From assembly GCA_038745585.1 (NCBI GenBank), contig JBCDLH010000008.1, forward strand, positions 1-64,000: a stretch of DNA of 64,000 nucleotides. The letters run 5' to 3'. A model generated the notes under the pieces. That model made no database searches and was not told the DNA's origin. It worked only from the letters and a program-made list of their open reading frames with translations. This DNA is from HLUCCA09 sp038745585 (GTDB lineage: Bacteria > Pseudomonadota > Alphaproteobacteria > Rhodobacterales > Rhodobacteraceae). Both the position numbers and the translations under genes were made by a program. Positions 33,909 to 42,861 of this stretch are shown piece by piece (position 1 is the first letter of the stretch; every line of letters starts with the position of its first letter).

Positions 33909-34880
33909 ATGACCCTTCGCCTCTCCCGACGCAACTTTCTAAGCGGCACTGCTGCAGCCGGTGTGGCGGCGGGCCTGCCGATGCGCGCCCGCGCCGCGAC
34001 GCCCTTCACCATGCAGGCCGCATGGATTAACGACGCCGAATTCGCCGGATACTTCATCGCGATTGACGAAGGCTGGTACCAAGAGGAGGGGCTCGATGTC
34101 ACCTATCTCCCGGGCGGCCCCGATGTGATCCCCGAAAGCACCATTATCGCAAAGCGTGCCGATCTCGCGCTCACGACCCCCGACACCACGATCAAGGCGA
34201 TTGTCGATCAAGGCGCGCCCTTCAAAATCATTGGCGCGCAGTATCAGAAAAACCCGATCGGCGTCGTCTCGCTGGCGAAGAACCCGGTGAACTCGCCCGC
34301 CGATCTCGTCGGCAAAACGCTCGCTGTGCCGCCGGTCAACGTGATCTCAGTCGAGGCGATGCTAAAGCTCAACGACATCGATCCGGGCGACGTCAACATC
34401 GTCCCCTATTCCTACGACCCCACACCGCTGATCCGTCAGGAAATCGACGCAAGCCTCGATTTTACAACCAACGTACCCTACACGATCGAGCAGCAGGGCG
34501 AAGCGGCGGTGTCGTTCCTGCTCTACGATTACGGCTTTACCATCTACAACGATACCGTCGTCGTGACCGAGGAGGTCTTGGCGGAGAAGCGGGCCGAGCT
34601 CGTCTCCTGGTTGCGCGCGTCGCGCCGCGGTTGGGTCGAAAACTTTGAGGATCCAAACCTATGGCCGCCGAAGTGGGCGGACACCTGGTTCGCAGGCACG
34701 GGGCGAACGATTGAGAACGAACTCTTCTTTAACGTGGCACAGCAGCCGCTGATGGAGACATCCGAGGGCTTTTTCGCGATGACCGAGGATGGGATCGAGG
34801 CCAACCTCGCAGCGCTTGCCGCCGTCGGTATCGAAGGACGCCGCGATATGTTCGACACCACCCTCCTCGAAGAGATCTGA
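33909..34880 (+). CDS. SsuA/THI5-like ABC transporter substrate-binding protein
   Basis: This 323-residue protein carries a Tat signal (SRRNFLSGTAAAGVAAGLPMRARA) and the NMT1/THI5-like fold. Mature motifs are AAWINDAEFAGYFIAIDEGWYQEEGLDVTYLPGG, then ADLALTTPDTTIKAIVDQGAPFKIIGAQYQ and DLVGKTLAVP. Family members bind pyrimidine precursors of thiamine (ThiY), sulfonates, nitrate or riboflavin; the -AGYF-A-DEGWY-EEGLDV- pattern leans towards the ThiY/pyrimidine branch, but this is an inference. Its last base is the first base of the ATPase start codon. Confidence 0.9.
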   Translation: MTLRLSRRNFLSGTAAAGVAAGLPMRARAATPFTMQAAWINDAEFAGYFIAIDEGWYQEEGLDVTYLPGGPDVIPESTIIAKRADLALTTPDTTIKAIVDQGAPFKIIGAQYQKNPIGVVSLAKNPVNSPADLVGKTLAVPPVNVISVEAMLKLNDIDPGDVNIVPYSYDPTPLIRQEIDASLDFTTNVPYTIEQQGEAAVSFLLYDYGFTIYNDTVVVTEEVLAEKRAELVSWLRASRRGWVENFEDPNLWPPKWADTWFAGTGRTIENELFFNVAQQPLMETSEGFFAMTEDGIEANLAALAAVGIEGRRDMFDTTLLEEI

Positions 34881-35650
34881 TGCGCGCCCCCGACGGAGTT
34901 TCCGTTTCGGGGGTCAGCAAGACCTTCGCCGGTCGGGGAAAGGTGGTTGAGGCGCTGCATGACGTCTCGCTGTCCTGCCCGGCGGGCTCCTTTACCGCGC
35001 TGATCGGGCCATCGGGGTGCGGCAAGTCCACGCTGCTCCGGATCGCACTTGGGCTGGAGCGCGCGGATGCCGGCGCTGTTCGGATCGCCGGCGACGCCCC
35101 GATGGATGCGGCGCGCGCCGGCATCACCGGCATCGCCTTTCAGGACGCTGCCCTCCTGCCCTGGCGGAGTGTGCGCCGTAACATCGCTGTGCCGCTCGAA
35201 GTGCTGGGCCGACCAACCAGCCGCCTGCGCGCCGACATCGACGCGATGATTGCGCTGGTTGGCCTCGCCGGTTTCGAAGACGCGCTGCCGGGCGAACTCT
35301 CGGGCGGCATGCGCCAACGCGTGGCCATTGCGCGCGCGCTCGTCACGCGTCCGCGCGTGCTATTCATGGACGAGCCTTTCGGCGCTCTAGACCAGATCCT
35401 GCGCCGGCAGATGAATGTCGAGTTGCAACGTATCTGGGCCGAGACGGGCGCAACGGCGCTGCTCGTGACCCATGGAATCGACGAGGCGGTCTTCCTGGCC
35501 GACCGCGTTGCGGTGATGCAGGCCCGCCCCGGACGTTTGGTCGAGATCGTCGACGTCCCCTTCGCACGCCCCCGGCAAAAGAGCCTATTTACCGCCCCAG
35601 AGTTCCATCGCATTTGCGACGAGATCGCCGGTTTGCTCCATGCGTTCTGA
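34880..35650 (+). CDS. SsuB/TauB-type ABC transporter ATPase
   Basis: The 256-residue ATPase has Walker A GPSGCGKST (about 42-50), Q-loop FQDAALLPWRSV, signature LSGGMRQRVAIARAL and Walker B VLFMDEPFGALD followed by LLVTHGIDEAVFLADR. The QDAALLPW loop is typical of nitrate/sulfonate/pyrimidine importers. Start TGATG overlaps the binding protein stop. The permease gene begins 11 bases before its end. Confidence 0.95.
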   Translation: MRAPDGVSVSGVSKTFAGRGKVVEALHDVSLSCPAGSFTALIGPSGCGKSTLLRIALGLERADAGAVRIAGDAPMDAARAGITGIAFQDAALLPWRSVRRNIAVPLEVLGRPTSRLRADIDAMIALVGLAGFEDALPGELSGGMRQRVAIARALVTRPRVLFMDEPFGALDQILRRQMNVELQRIWAETGATALLVTHGIDEAVFLADRVAVMQARPGRLVEIVDVPFARPRQKSLFTAPEFHRICDEIAGLLHAF

Positions 35651-37199
35651 GACTGGACACGGCTGGGCCAACGCGGCGCTTCTGCTGCTCGTCTGGGAGA
35701 TCGTTGGACGTCTCGATCTTGTCGCCGGTGGCGCTCTTCCCGGGATCACCGAGATCCTGATCCGGCTCTGGCAAGATCGCGGCGACTATCCGGCGCATAT
35801 TGGCGCGACGCTCTATGCCTCGGGGGCTGGCCTTCTGATCGGATCGACCATTGGCGTGGGCGCTGGGGTCGTCTTCGCCCTCTGGCCAACAATGCTCCGC
35901 CTCTTCCGCGGGGTGAATGTTGCGGCCTTTGCGCTGCCGCCCATCGCCCTCGCTCCAATTCTCGTGCTGACGCTCTCGGGGATGGCGCCACGGATCGCGC
36001 TGGCCGCGCTCGGTGCGTATTTCGTCGTGATGACGGCCACGGTGGTGGGCCTCTCGCAAGCTGATGCCCGCACCATTGATCTCATCCGAGCCTATGGCGG
36101 CGGGCGGTGGCAGATCCTCGCCAGAGTACAACTACGTGGCGCGGTGCCATCGATCCTGGCCGGTCTGCGGGTCGGCGCGCCGAACGCTGTGCTCGGCGCA
36201 ATTCTCGCCGAGTTCGGCGGCGGCGGGCGCTGGGGGCTCGGCGCCTACCTCCTCGGCTCGCTCGGCCGCGGCGAGCCCGACCGGCTTTGGGGCATCGGAC
36301 TTGTCGCCACCGCGATTGCCGGTGCGGGCTATCTGATTTTCGCGGTGCTCGCCTCCCGGCTCGTCGGCGTGACGCGGGCTGTGACGTTGAATGCCGGGTT
36401 GCCCAATACAGGCGCACGCGTGGGGACAGGCCGCCGAATGCTTCTCGGCGCCGGCGCGGTGCTCATGCCGTTCCTCTTTTGGTGGCTCTTTGTAAGGGCC
36501 ACGGGCGTGCCAGACCTTGTCGCCAAGACGCCGTTTGGCGTGGTGGACTACCTGTTTCTGAGCGATACGGCGGCGCGCGCCCAAGAGCGCCTTCTCGCCG
36601 CCCTGGCCGAGACGCTGCCAATCACCTTCCTTGGCATGGCGGCGGGCCTCGGCTTTGCCTTCGTCCTTGCCATCGCGTCGCGCCTCTTCCCCCGTGCCAT
36701 CGAAGCGTTCATGCCGGTGGCGCTCGTGACCCAGACCATGCCGCTCGTCGCCCTCACGCCGCTTTTGGTCCTGATCCTCGGGAGAGGTCCGTCGCTGACG
36801 CTCTGGGTGACGATCTCGGTGACGTTCTTTCCAGCCTTCGTCACCCTGGCACAGGGCCTGTCGCTCGTGCCCAAGAGCGCCGAGGAATTGCCCCGTGCCT
36901 ATGGGGCAAGCCGGTGGCGGGAGCTGCGGATGGTCACGATCCCGGCCTCGCTCCCCTACCTCTTTGCGGCGACACGGCTGACAGTTCCGCGCGCGCTGCT
37001 CGGCGTGATGATTGCCGAGTGGCTCGCAACGGGACAGGGGCTCGGAAACCTTCTCAATCAATCCCGCGGGTTCCTTGACTACGGGATGATCTGGTCGGTC
37101 GCCGCTGTATCGGTGATCCTGTCTGTGCTCTTCTACCAAGTCGTCGTGGCGGTGGAGCGGTACACACTTCACCGGCTCGGGATGCGCACGGCGGAGTGA
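35640..37199 (+). CDS. Double-length ABC permease (two BPD_transp_1 domains)
   Basis: The 519-residue inner-membrane protein holds two complete permease domains in tandem, each with about six helices and its own docking loop: DLIRAYGGGRWQILARVQLRGAVP (about 143-166) and ELPRAYGASRWRELRMVTIPASLP (about 418-441). Typical SsuC/ThiX permeases have one domain (about 250-270 residues) and form homodimers; here one chain supplies both halves. The two halves differ clearly, so the duplication or fusion is old. ATG 35640 overlaps the ATPase gene by 11 bases. Confidence 0.93.
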   Translation: MRSETGHGWANAALLLLVWEIVGRLDLVAGGALPGITEILIRLWQDRGDYPAHIGATLYASGAGLLIGSTIGVGAGVVFALWPTMLRLFRGVNVAAFALPPIALAPILVLTLSGMAPRIALAALGAYFVVMTATVVGLSQADARTIDLIRAYGGGRWQILARVQLRGAVPSILAGLRVGAPNAVLGAILAEFGGGGRWGLGAYLLGSLGRGEPDRLWGIGLVATAIAGAGYLIFAVLASRLVGVTRAVTLNAGLPNTGARVGTGRRMLLGAGAVLMPFLFWWLFVRATGVPDLVAKTPFGVVDYLFLSDTAARAQERLLAALAETLPITFLGMAAGLGFAFVLAIASRLFPRAIEAFMPVALVTQTMPLVALTPLLVLILGRGPSLTLWVTISVTFFPAFVTLAQGLSLVPKSAEELPRAYGASRWRELRMVTIPASLPYLFAATRLTVPRALLGVMIAEWLATGQGLGNLLNQSRGFLDYGMIWSVAAVSVILSVLFYQVVVAVERYTLHRLGMRTAE

Positions 37200-37724
37200 T
37201 CTTGCGCGGTCGATAAGGGTAAGAGCGCGCAGTCAGGTCAGGATGCAGGCCCATGTTGCACGAAGCGCCAGACGCCGGGTGGCGCGTCCTCGTGGACATT
37301 GCGGCGCCCCTTCGACGCGCTGGAGCGATGCTGCCTGCGACGGCGCGTTCGATGCTGCCGTTTGCTCGCTGGGCTTTCCTTTCGCGGCTCCCGCCGTGGC
37401 GCCCATGGAGCACGTCTGCTTTGCGCCCCCACACCGAGCGGAGGCATTGATCAGCACCTGTCGACGACCCTGCTGTCCCGGCTGCAAAGCAGCTGGAGTG
37501 ACGCAACGCCACCCTTGCGCCGCGCCAAGCTCCTGCAGTTCTCACATAGACTTTGGGCAGGTGCTGGAAAACTGCCTGACAATTAGGCACCCCACGCACG
37601 CATCCGGAGCCTTGTGAGATGCTCAAGCGCAGACGGCCACGCTATGCGCTAAAGCTGGAGAGAGAGATCTCGCTCAGAGACACGCCTGCTTCCCGAGGGG
37701 AGCGAACAACGACGGGGGTCAGCC
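37200..37724. other. 525-base region without a recognised gene
   Basis: Several short frames exist on both strands but none shows a recognisable motif, a good ribosome binding site or neighbour-like amino acid composition. GCCT-N7-AGGC (around 37573) is the only weak dyad seen. The last part must hold the promoter of the dipeptide-type ABC operon. The length and odd composition could indicate a decayed gene. Confidence 0.4.
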
Positions 37725-39299
37725 ATGAACAATCATATCAACATATGCACCGGAGCCTTTTGCGCTGCGATTATAGCGGGTGGGGCCAGCGCCGAGACGC
37801 TGCGTTGGGCCAATGTCGGCGACATTCTCACGCTCGACCCCTACGCCCATACCGAAAGCGGAACGTCATCGTTCTTGCACCACATCTACGAGCCGCTCGT
37901 GCGCCGGGACGCCGAGCTAAAGTTTGAGCCCGCGCTCGCAACCGCCTGGGAGGTGATCGAACCAACCCGTGTGCGCTTTACCCTGCGCGAAGGCGTGACG
38001 TTTCACGACGGCGCGCCCTTTACCTCCGCCGATGTCGTCGCGTCCATCACGCGCCTGACGCACCCCGATGCGCGCGCACGCGGCAACCTCGCTGGGGTCG
38101 AAACGGCAGAGGCCGTCGATGATTTCACGGTGGATCTTGTTCTGAACGCCGCCGACCCGCTCTTGATCAACAAGCTGACTGGCGTCTTCATCATAGACGA
38201 GGAATGGCTCATCGCGAACGACGCCACGCTCCCGGGCAACACTACGACCGGTGTCGTGACCTACGCGTCCGACCACGCCAACGGCACCGGGCCATTTATG
38301 CTCGAAAGCCGGCAGCCGGATGCGAAGACGGTTCTGACGGCCAATCCCAACTGGTGGGATGAGCCGATCCACAACCTGACGAGCATCGAGTTCCTGCCGA
38401 TCAATTCCGACGCCACGCGCGTCTCTGCCCTCCTGTCCGGCGAGGTTGACGTAATCACGCCCTCGCCGCTTCAGGACACCGAGCGGCTTGAGGCCGCCGA
38501 GGGTGTCACACCGCTGCAGAACCCGTCGCTCCGCACGATCATGTTCGGGCTCAACGTGGCGCGCGACGAGCTCCATGCGGGCCCCAATGGCGGGGCGAAC
38601 CCGCTCCGCGACATCCGCGTGCGCGAGGCGCTCTGGCGCGCGATCGATATGGAAGCGATCAATTCGCGCGTCATGCGCGGCAAGGCACGGATCGCGGGCT
38701 CGATGATCGCGCCGCCGATTGCGGGCTACGAGGCGGAGACCGACGTCAAACCCGACTATGACGTGGAGGCGGCCAAGGCCCTTTTGGCGGAGGCCGGCTT
38801 TGGCGATGGCTTTAGCACCAACCTCGACTGCACCAATGACCGCTACATCAACGATGAGGAGATCTGTCTGGCCATCGCGTCCATGTGGGCGGGGATCGGC
38901 GTCGAGGTGGAGCTTACGGCACAAACGCGGAGCCAGCACTTCCCCAAGGTCGACCGGGGCGAAACCGACATCTACATGATCGGCTGGGCGACCTTGCCCG
39001 CTATGGACGGGTTCAGCCCGCTCTCGGCCATGCTTGCGACGCGCGACGGCGATTGGGGCGGCAACAATCCCAATGGATACTCCAACCCTCGGGTGGACGA
39101 GCTGGCCGTCATGTCCGCCTCCGAGGTGGACGAGGACAAGCGCGTGGCGCTCATCGAGGAAGCCATCGCCATCGCGCGCGAAGACATCGCCTATATCCCG
39201 CTGCACCAGCAGCCGCTGAGCTGGGCCGCGCGAGACAATGTCGATATCATCCAATTCCCCGACAACTATTTCCGCGCCTGGCATTACAGCGTGAACTGA
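37725..39299 (+). CDS. Dipeptide/oligopeptide-type ABC substrate-binding protein (family 5)
   Basis: The 524-residue periplasmic protein has a signal peptide (GAFCAAIIAGGASAE) and the family 5 pattern LRWANVGDILTLDPYAHTES, FTLREGVTFHDGAPFTSADVVASITRL (about 87-113), GTGPFMLESRQPDAKTVLTANPNWWD and PLRDIRVREALWRAIDMEAI. Family members bind peptides, nickel, heme or glutathione; here the downstream amidohydrolase hints at a modified amino acid or heterocycle (inference). GACGGGGGT precedes the ATG. Confidence 0.94.
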   Translation: MNNHINICTGAFCAAIIAGGASAETLRWANVGDILTLDPYAHTESGTSSFLHHIYEPLVRRDAELKFEPALATAWEVIEPTRVRFTLREGVTFHDGAPFTSADVVASITRLTHPDARARGNLAGVETAEAVDDFTVDLVLNAADPLLINKLTGVFIIDEEWLIANDATLPGNTTTGVVTYASDHANGTGPFMLESRQPDAKTVLTANPNWWDEPIHNLTSIEFLPINSDATRVSALLSGEVDVITPSPLQDTERLEAAEGVTPLQNPSLRTIMFGLNVARDELHAGPNGGANPLRDIRVREALWRAIDMEAINSRVMRGKARIAGSMIAPPIAGYEAETDVKPDYDVEAAKALLAEAGFGDGFSTNLDCTNDRYINDEEICLAIASMWAGIGVEVELTAQTRSQHFPKVDRGETDIYMIGWATLPAMDGFSPLSAMLATRDGDWGGNNPNGYSNPRVDELAVMSASEVDEDKRVALIEEAIAIAREDIAYIPLHQQPLSWAARDNVDIIQFPDNYFRAWHYSVN

Positions 39300-39309
39300 C
39301 GCCTACCGC

Positions 39310-40278
39310 GTGCTTGCGTTCCTGATCAGACGGCTCGGGCAGGCCTTCCTCGTCGTTCTGGCGGTGGGCCTGCTCAGCTTTCTCATGTTTCGCTTCGTGG
39401 GCGACCCCGTCGTGTCGATGAGCCGGGAGGACGCCACCGTCGCGGAACGCGAGGAATTGCGCGAAGCGCTGGGGCTGAACGATCCCGTCCCGGTGCAATT
39501 CGTGACCTTCGTGGGCCGCGCGCTGCAGGGCGACTTCGGGATTTCGTACCGGAACCAACGCCCCGTGGCCGACCTCATCGCCGAGCGCTTGCCCGCCACG
39601 TTGGAGCTGGTCTTTGCGGCGACCGTCCTTGCCCTCATGATCGGCATCCCGCTGGGCGTGATCACCGCGCTAAAGCCGCGCGGGGCGCTCTCGAACATCG
39701 TGCAGGGCGTGTCGCTGGTCGGGGTCTCGACGCCCACCTTCGTGACCGGGATCATGCTGATCCTGATCTTTGCCGTGACTCTGCGCTGGCTTCCGTCGTT
39801 TGGGCGGGGAGAGACGGTCGATCTCGGATGGTGGTCCACCGGTTTGCTGACAGCGAGCGGCTGGCGGGCGATCTTCCTGCCCGCGCTCACACTCGCGCTC
39901 TTTCAGATGACGCTCATCATGCGCCTCGTGCGTGCCGAGATGATCGAGATCCTGCAATCCGACTATATCCGCTTCGCCCGGGCACGCGGCCTGCCGGAGC
40001 GGTCGATCAACTACCGCCTCGCGCTCAAAAACGCGCTGATGCCGGTGCTGACGATCACAGGGATGCAGATCGGCGGTCTGATCGCCTTCGCCATCGTCAC
40101 CGAGAGCGTCTTTCAGTGGCCGGGTATGGGGCTCCTCTTCATCCAGGCGGTGCAATTTGTCGATGTCCCGGTCATGGCGGCGTACCTCATGTTCGTCGGC
40201 CTCGTCTTTGTCGCCCTGAATGCGCTCGTCGACGTGACCTACGCACTCGTGGATCCGCGCCTGCGGGTGCGGGGATGA
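39310..40278 (+). CDS. Dipeptide-type ABC transporter permease (DppB family)
   Basis: The 322-residue inner-membrane protein begins VLAFLIRRLGQAFLVVLAVGLLSFLMFRFVGDP, the DppB N-terminus, and contains RARGLPERSINYRLALKNALMPVLT, the docking loop (about 218-242), and GGLIAFAIVTESVFQWPGMGLL. The start codon is GTG 39310, 10 bases after the binding-protein stop. Its stop overlaps the start of the next permease. Confidence 0.95.
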   Translation: MLAFLIRRLGQAFLVVLAVGLLSFLMFRFVGDPVVSMSREDATVAEREELREALGLNDPVPVQFVTFVGRALQGDFGISYRNQRPVADLIAERLPATLELVFAATVLALMIGIPLGVITALKPRGALSNIVQGVSLVGVSTPTFVTGIMLILIFAVTLRWLPSFGRGETVDLGWWSTGLLTASGWRAIFLPALTLALFQMTLIMRLVRAEMIEILQSDYIRFARARGLPERSINYRLALKNALMPVLTITGMQIGGLIAFAIVTESVFQWPGMGLLFIQAVQFVDVPVMAAYLMFVGLVFVALNALVDVTYALVDPRLRVRG

Positions 40279-41189
40279 GCGACGCGGCATCGCCCAGCGC
40301 CCCGGTTGGCCTTTGGGGGCAGTTCGTCGCGTCGCCCAAAGCGATGGTCTCGGCCGCGATTGCCCTCTTCCTCATCCTGTCGGCGGCCTTCGCGCCCTGG
40401 ATCGCGCCGCACGACCCCTTCGCGCTCGGCACCTTCAACCTGATGGATAGCGAGCTGCCTCCGGTCTGGGCCGAGGGCGGCGATCCGCGGTTCCTCCTTG
40501 GCACGGACACGCAGGGGCGCGATGTCCTGTCGGCGATCCTCTACGGCATGCGCGTCTCGCTGATCGTGGGCTTTGCCGCCGTGGCGATCTCCGCCGGGAT
40601 CGGCACGTTGCTGGGCCTCCTCGCGGGCTTTCGCGGCGGGTGGCTCGACGCGGTGCTCATGCGTTTCGCAGATGTGATCCTGAGCTTCCCCACGATCCTT
40701 ATCGCGCTTCTTGTGAGCGGCATTGCCCGCGGGGTCTTGCCAGATACGCGGCAGGGCGCGTACGCGATCTATGTCCTGATCCTCGCCATCGCCATCAACG
40801 AATGGACGCAATACGCCCGCACCGTGCGCGGGCAGACAATGGTCGAAGCCTCGCTCGATTACGTAAAAGCCGCGCGGATTTCAGGCCTTGCAAACGGGCG
40901 CATCCTCGCGCGTCATATCCTGCCCAACATCCTTTCGCCCGTAATCGTGATCGCGACGATCAACCTCGGTCTTGCGGTCCTGGCCGAAGCCACGCTGTCC
41001 TTCCTCGGTGTCGGCATGCCGGTGACGCAGCCCTCGCTCGGCACCCTCATCCGCATCGGCAATGAGAACCTCTTCTCGGGCGTCTGGTGGGTTGTCGTCT
41101 TCCCGGCGGTGACGCTCGTGATGCTGGTGCTTTCGGTCAACCTCTTTGGTGACTGGCTGCGCGACGCGCTCAACCCCCGCCTTGGATAG
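40275..41189 (+). CDS. Dipeptide-type ABC transporter permease (DppC family)
   Basis: The 304-residue inner-membrane protein has the DppC features FLLGTDTQGRDVLSAILYGMRVSLIVGF (about 73-100), KAARISGLANGRILARHILPNILSPVIV (the docking loop) and EATLSFLGVGMPVTQPSLGTLI. ATG 40275 lies in an ATGA overlap with the DppB stop. It forms the heterodimeric channel with the DppB-like permease. Confidence 0.95.
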   Translation: MSDAASPSAPVGLWGQFVASPKAMVSAAIALFLILSAAFAPWIAPHDPFALGTFNLMDSELPPVWAEGGDPRFLLGTDTQGRDVLSAILYGMRVSLIVGFAAVAISAGIGTLLGLLAGFRGGWLDAVLMRFADVILSFPTILIALLVSGIARGVLPDTRQGAYAIYVLILAIAINEWTQYARTVRGQTMVEASLDYVKAARISGLANGRILARHILPNILSPVIVIATINLGLAVLAEATLSFLGVGMPVTQPSLGTLIRIGNENLFSGVWWVVVFPAVTLVMLVLSVNLFGDWLRDALNPRLG

Positions 41190-42831
41190 AAGGCTGCGCA
41201 TCCGAGGTCTTGAGGTCCTCTATGGCGGCGCGAAGGCCGTCGATGGGATCGACATCGACGCAGCCGCCGGGGAAATCGTAGCCATTGTCGGCGAGAGCGG
41301 CGCCGGGAAGACCTCTGTCGGGGCGGCGCTCCTCGATCTCGTCGATCCGCCGGGTATTTGGCGCGCGTCAGAGATAACGCTCGACGGGGCGCCGATTGAC
41401 TATGGCGGACCCCATGTGCGCGGTCGCGACATCAGCGTGATTTTTCAGGACCCGCAAACCGCGCTCAACCCGCTCTTCACGGTCGAAAGCCAGCTCGTCC
41501 ACATGGTGCGCCACCACCTCGGCCTGTCACAGACCGAGGCCAAGCGGCGCGCTGTCGAAATGCTCGACGAGGTTGGCATCAATGATCCGGAGGTGCGGGT
41601 GCGGGCCTATCCGCACCAATTCTCTGGCGGTATGCGGCAGCGCGTGGTCATCGCCCTTGCGCTCGCCTGCCGCCCGCGGCTCGTGATCGCGGATGAGCCG
41701 ACTTCTGCGCTCGACGTGTCGGTCCGCGCCCAGATCCTGGAGCTCATCCGCTCGATCTGCCGGGAGCGGGGCATGGCGTGCCTCCTGATCACGCATGACA
41801 TGGGCGCCGTAGCGGCGATCAGCGACCGCGCCCTCGTCATGCGCCATGGGAAGGCGGTGGAAACGGCGCCAACGGCGCGGTTGCTCGCGAGCCCGACCGC
41901 GCCCTATAGCCGGACGCTCATCGCCGCTGTGCCGCCGGCGGATCGCCGGATTGACCGCTTTGCTTTGCCCGATACTGGCGCCATCGTCAGCGATGCCGGG
42001 CTCGAACGGTGGCTGCGCGCCCGCAAGACCGATCTGGGCGCCGTGCCCCTCGCGATATCCGATCTGGGAAAAACCTTTGGCGGGCGTCGGTTCCTGCGGC
42101 GCGGAATGCCGGTGCGGGCGCTCGACAACGTCTCCTTTGAGATCACCCGCGGCGAGATCTTCGGCCTCGTCGGCGAGAGCGGGTCGGGCAAATCGACACT
42201 CGCGCAGATCGCCGCCGGCCTGCTCCGACCGGACCAGGGCGAGGTCCGGCTCCTCGGCAAGCCCTTCAACGCCGCAACGCCGGACCGCGCGTTGCGCGGC
42301 TACCGGACCGGCATGCAGATGATTTTTCAGGACCCGTTCAGCTCACTCAACCGGCGCATGTCCGTGCTCGATACGATCATGGAGCCGATGCATGGCGTGC
42401 CACGCGCCGAAGCGCTCCGCCTCGTCCCTGCGCTCCTCGAACGGGTCGGCTTGCCAGCGGATGTGCTCACGCGCAAGCCGCATGCCTTTTCCGGCGGGCA
42501 GCGCCAACGCATCGCCATCGCCCGGGCCCTCGCCGGGCGGCCGAGCGTCCTGATCTGCGACGAGCCCACCTCCGCGCTCGATGTCTCGATCCAGGCACAG
42601 ATCCTGAACCTGCTGAAAGACCTGCGTGACGATCTGGGTCTGTCGATGCTCTTCATCACCCACGACCTCCCCGTCGTCCGCCAGATGTGCGACCGCGTCG
42701 GCGTGCTGCACCGGGGGACCCTCGTTGAGCTTGGCGCGACCGAAACCGTGTTCGAGGCCCCGCGCGCCGACTATACCCGCGCTTTGCTCTCCTACCTGCC
42801 GCAGCTGCCCGAGTTGCAGCCTGCGTCCTGA
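41182..42831 (+). CDS. Fused double ATPase of the dipeptide-type ABC transporter (DppD-DppF)
   Basis: Two ATPase modules are joined in one chain of about 549 residues. Module 1 has GESGAGKTS, FQDPQTALNPLFTV, FSGGMRQRVVIALALA and VIADEPTSALDVS; module 2 has GESGSGKST, FQDPFSSLNRRMSV, FSGGQRQRIAIARALA and LICDEPTSALDVS. Each ends with the oligopeptide-type tail (PTAPYSRTLIAAVPPADRR; RADYTRALLSYLPQLPE). The start is probably TTG 41182, overlapping the preceding stop, giving DRRLRIRGLEVLYGG; a TTG at 41146 is also open. Confidence 0.93.
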   Translation: MDRRLRIRGLEVLYGGAKAVDGIDIDAAAGEIVAIVGESGAGKTSVGAALLDLVDPPGIWRASEITLDGAPIDYGGPHVRGRDISVIFQDPQTALNPLFTVESQLVHMVRHHLGLSQTEAKRRAVEMLDEVGINDPEVRVRAYPHQFSGGMRQRVVIALALACRPRLVIADEPTSALDVSVRAQILELIRSICRERGMACLLITHDMGAVAAISDRALVMRHGKAVETAPTARLLASPTAPYSRTLIAAVPPADRRIDRFALPDTGAIVSDAGLERWLRARKTDLGAVPLAISDLGKTFGGRRFLRRGMPVRALDNVSFEITRGEIFGLVGESGSGKSTLAQIAAGLLRPDQGEVRLLGKPFNAATPDRALRGYRTGMQMIFQDPFSSLNRRMSVLDTIMEPMHGVPRAEALRLVPALLERVGLPADVLTRKPHAFSGGQRQRIAIARALAGRPSVLICDEPTSALDVSIQAQILNLLKDLRDDLGLSMLFITHDLPVVRQMCDRVGVLHRGTLVELGATETVFEAPRADYTRALLSYLPQLPELQPAS

Positions 42832-42861
42832 CCTCACGCTCCCAAACCGATAGGACTTCCC

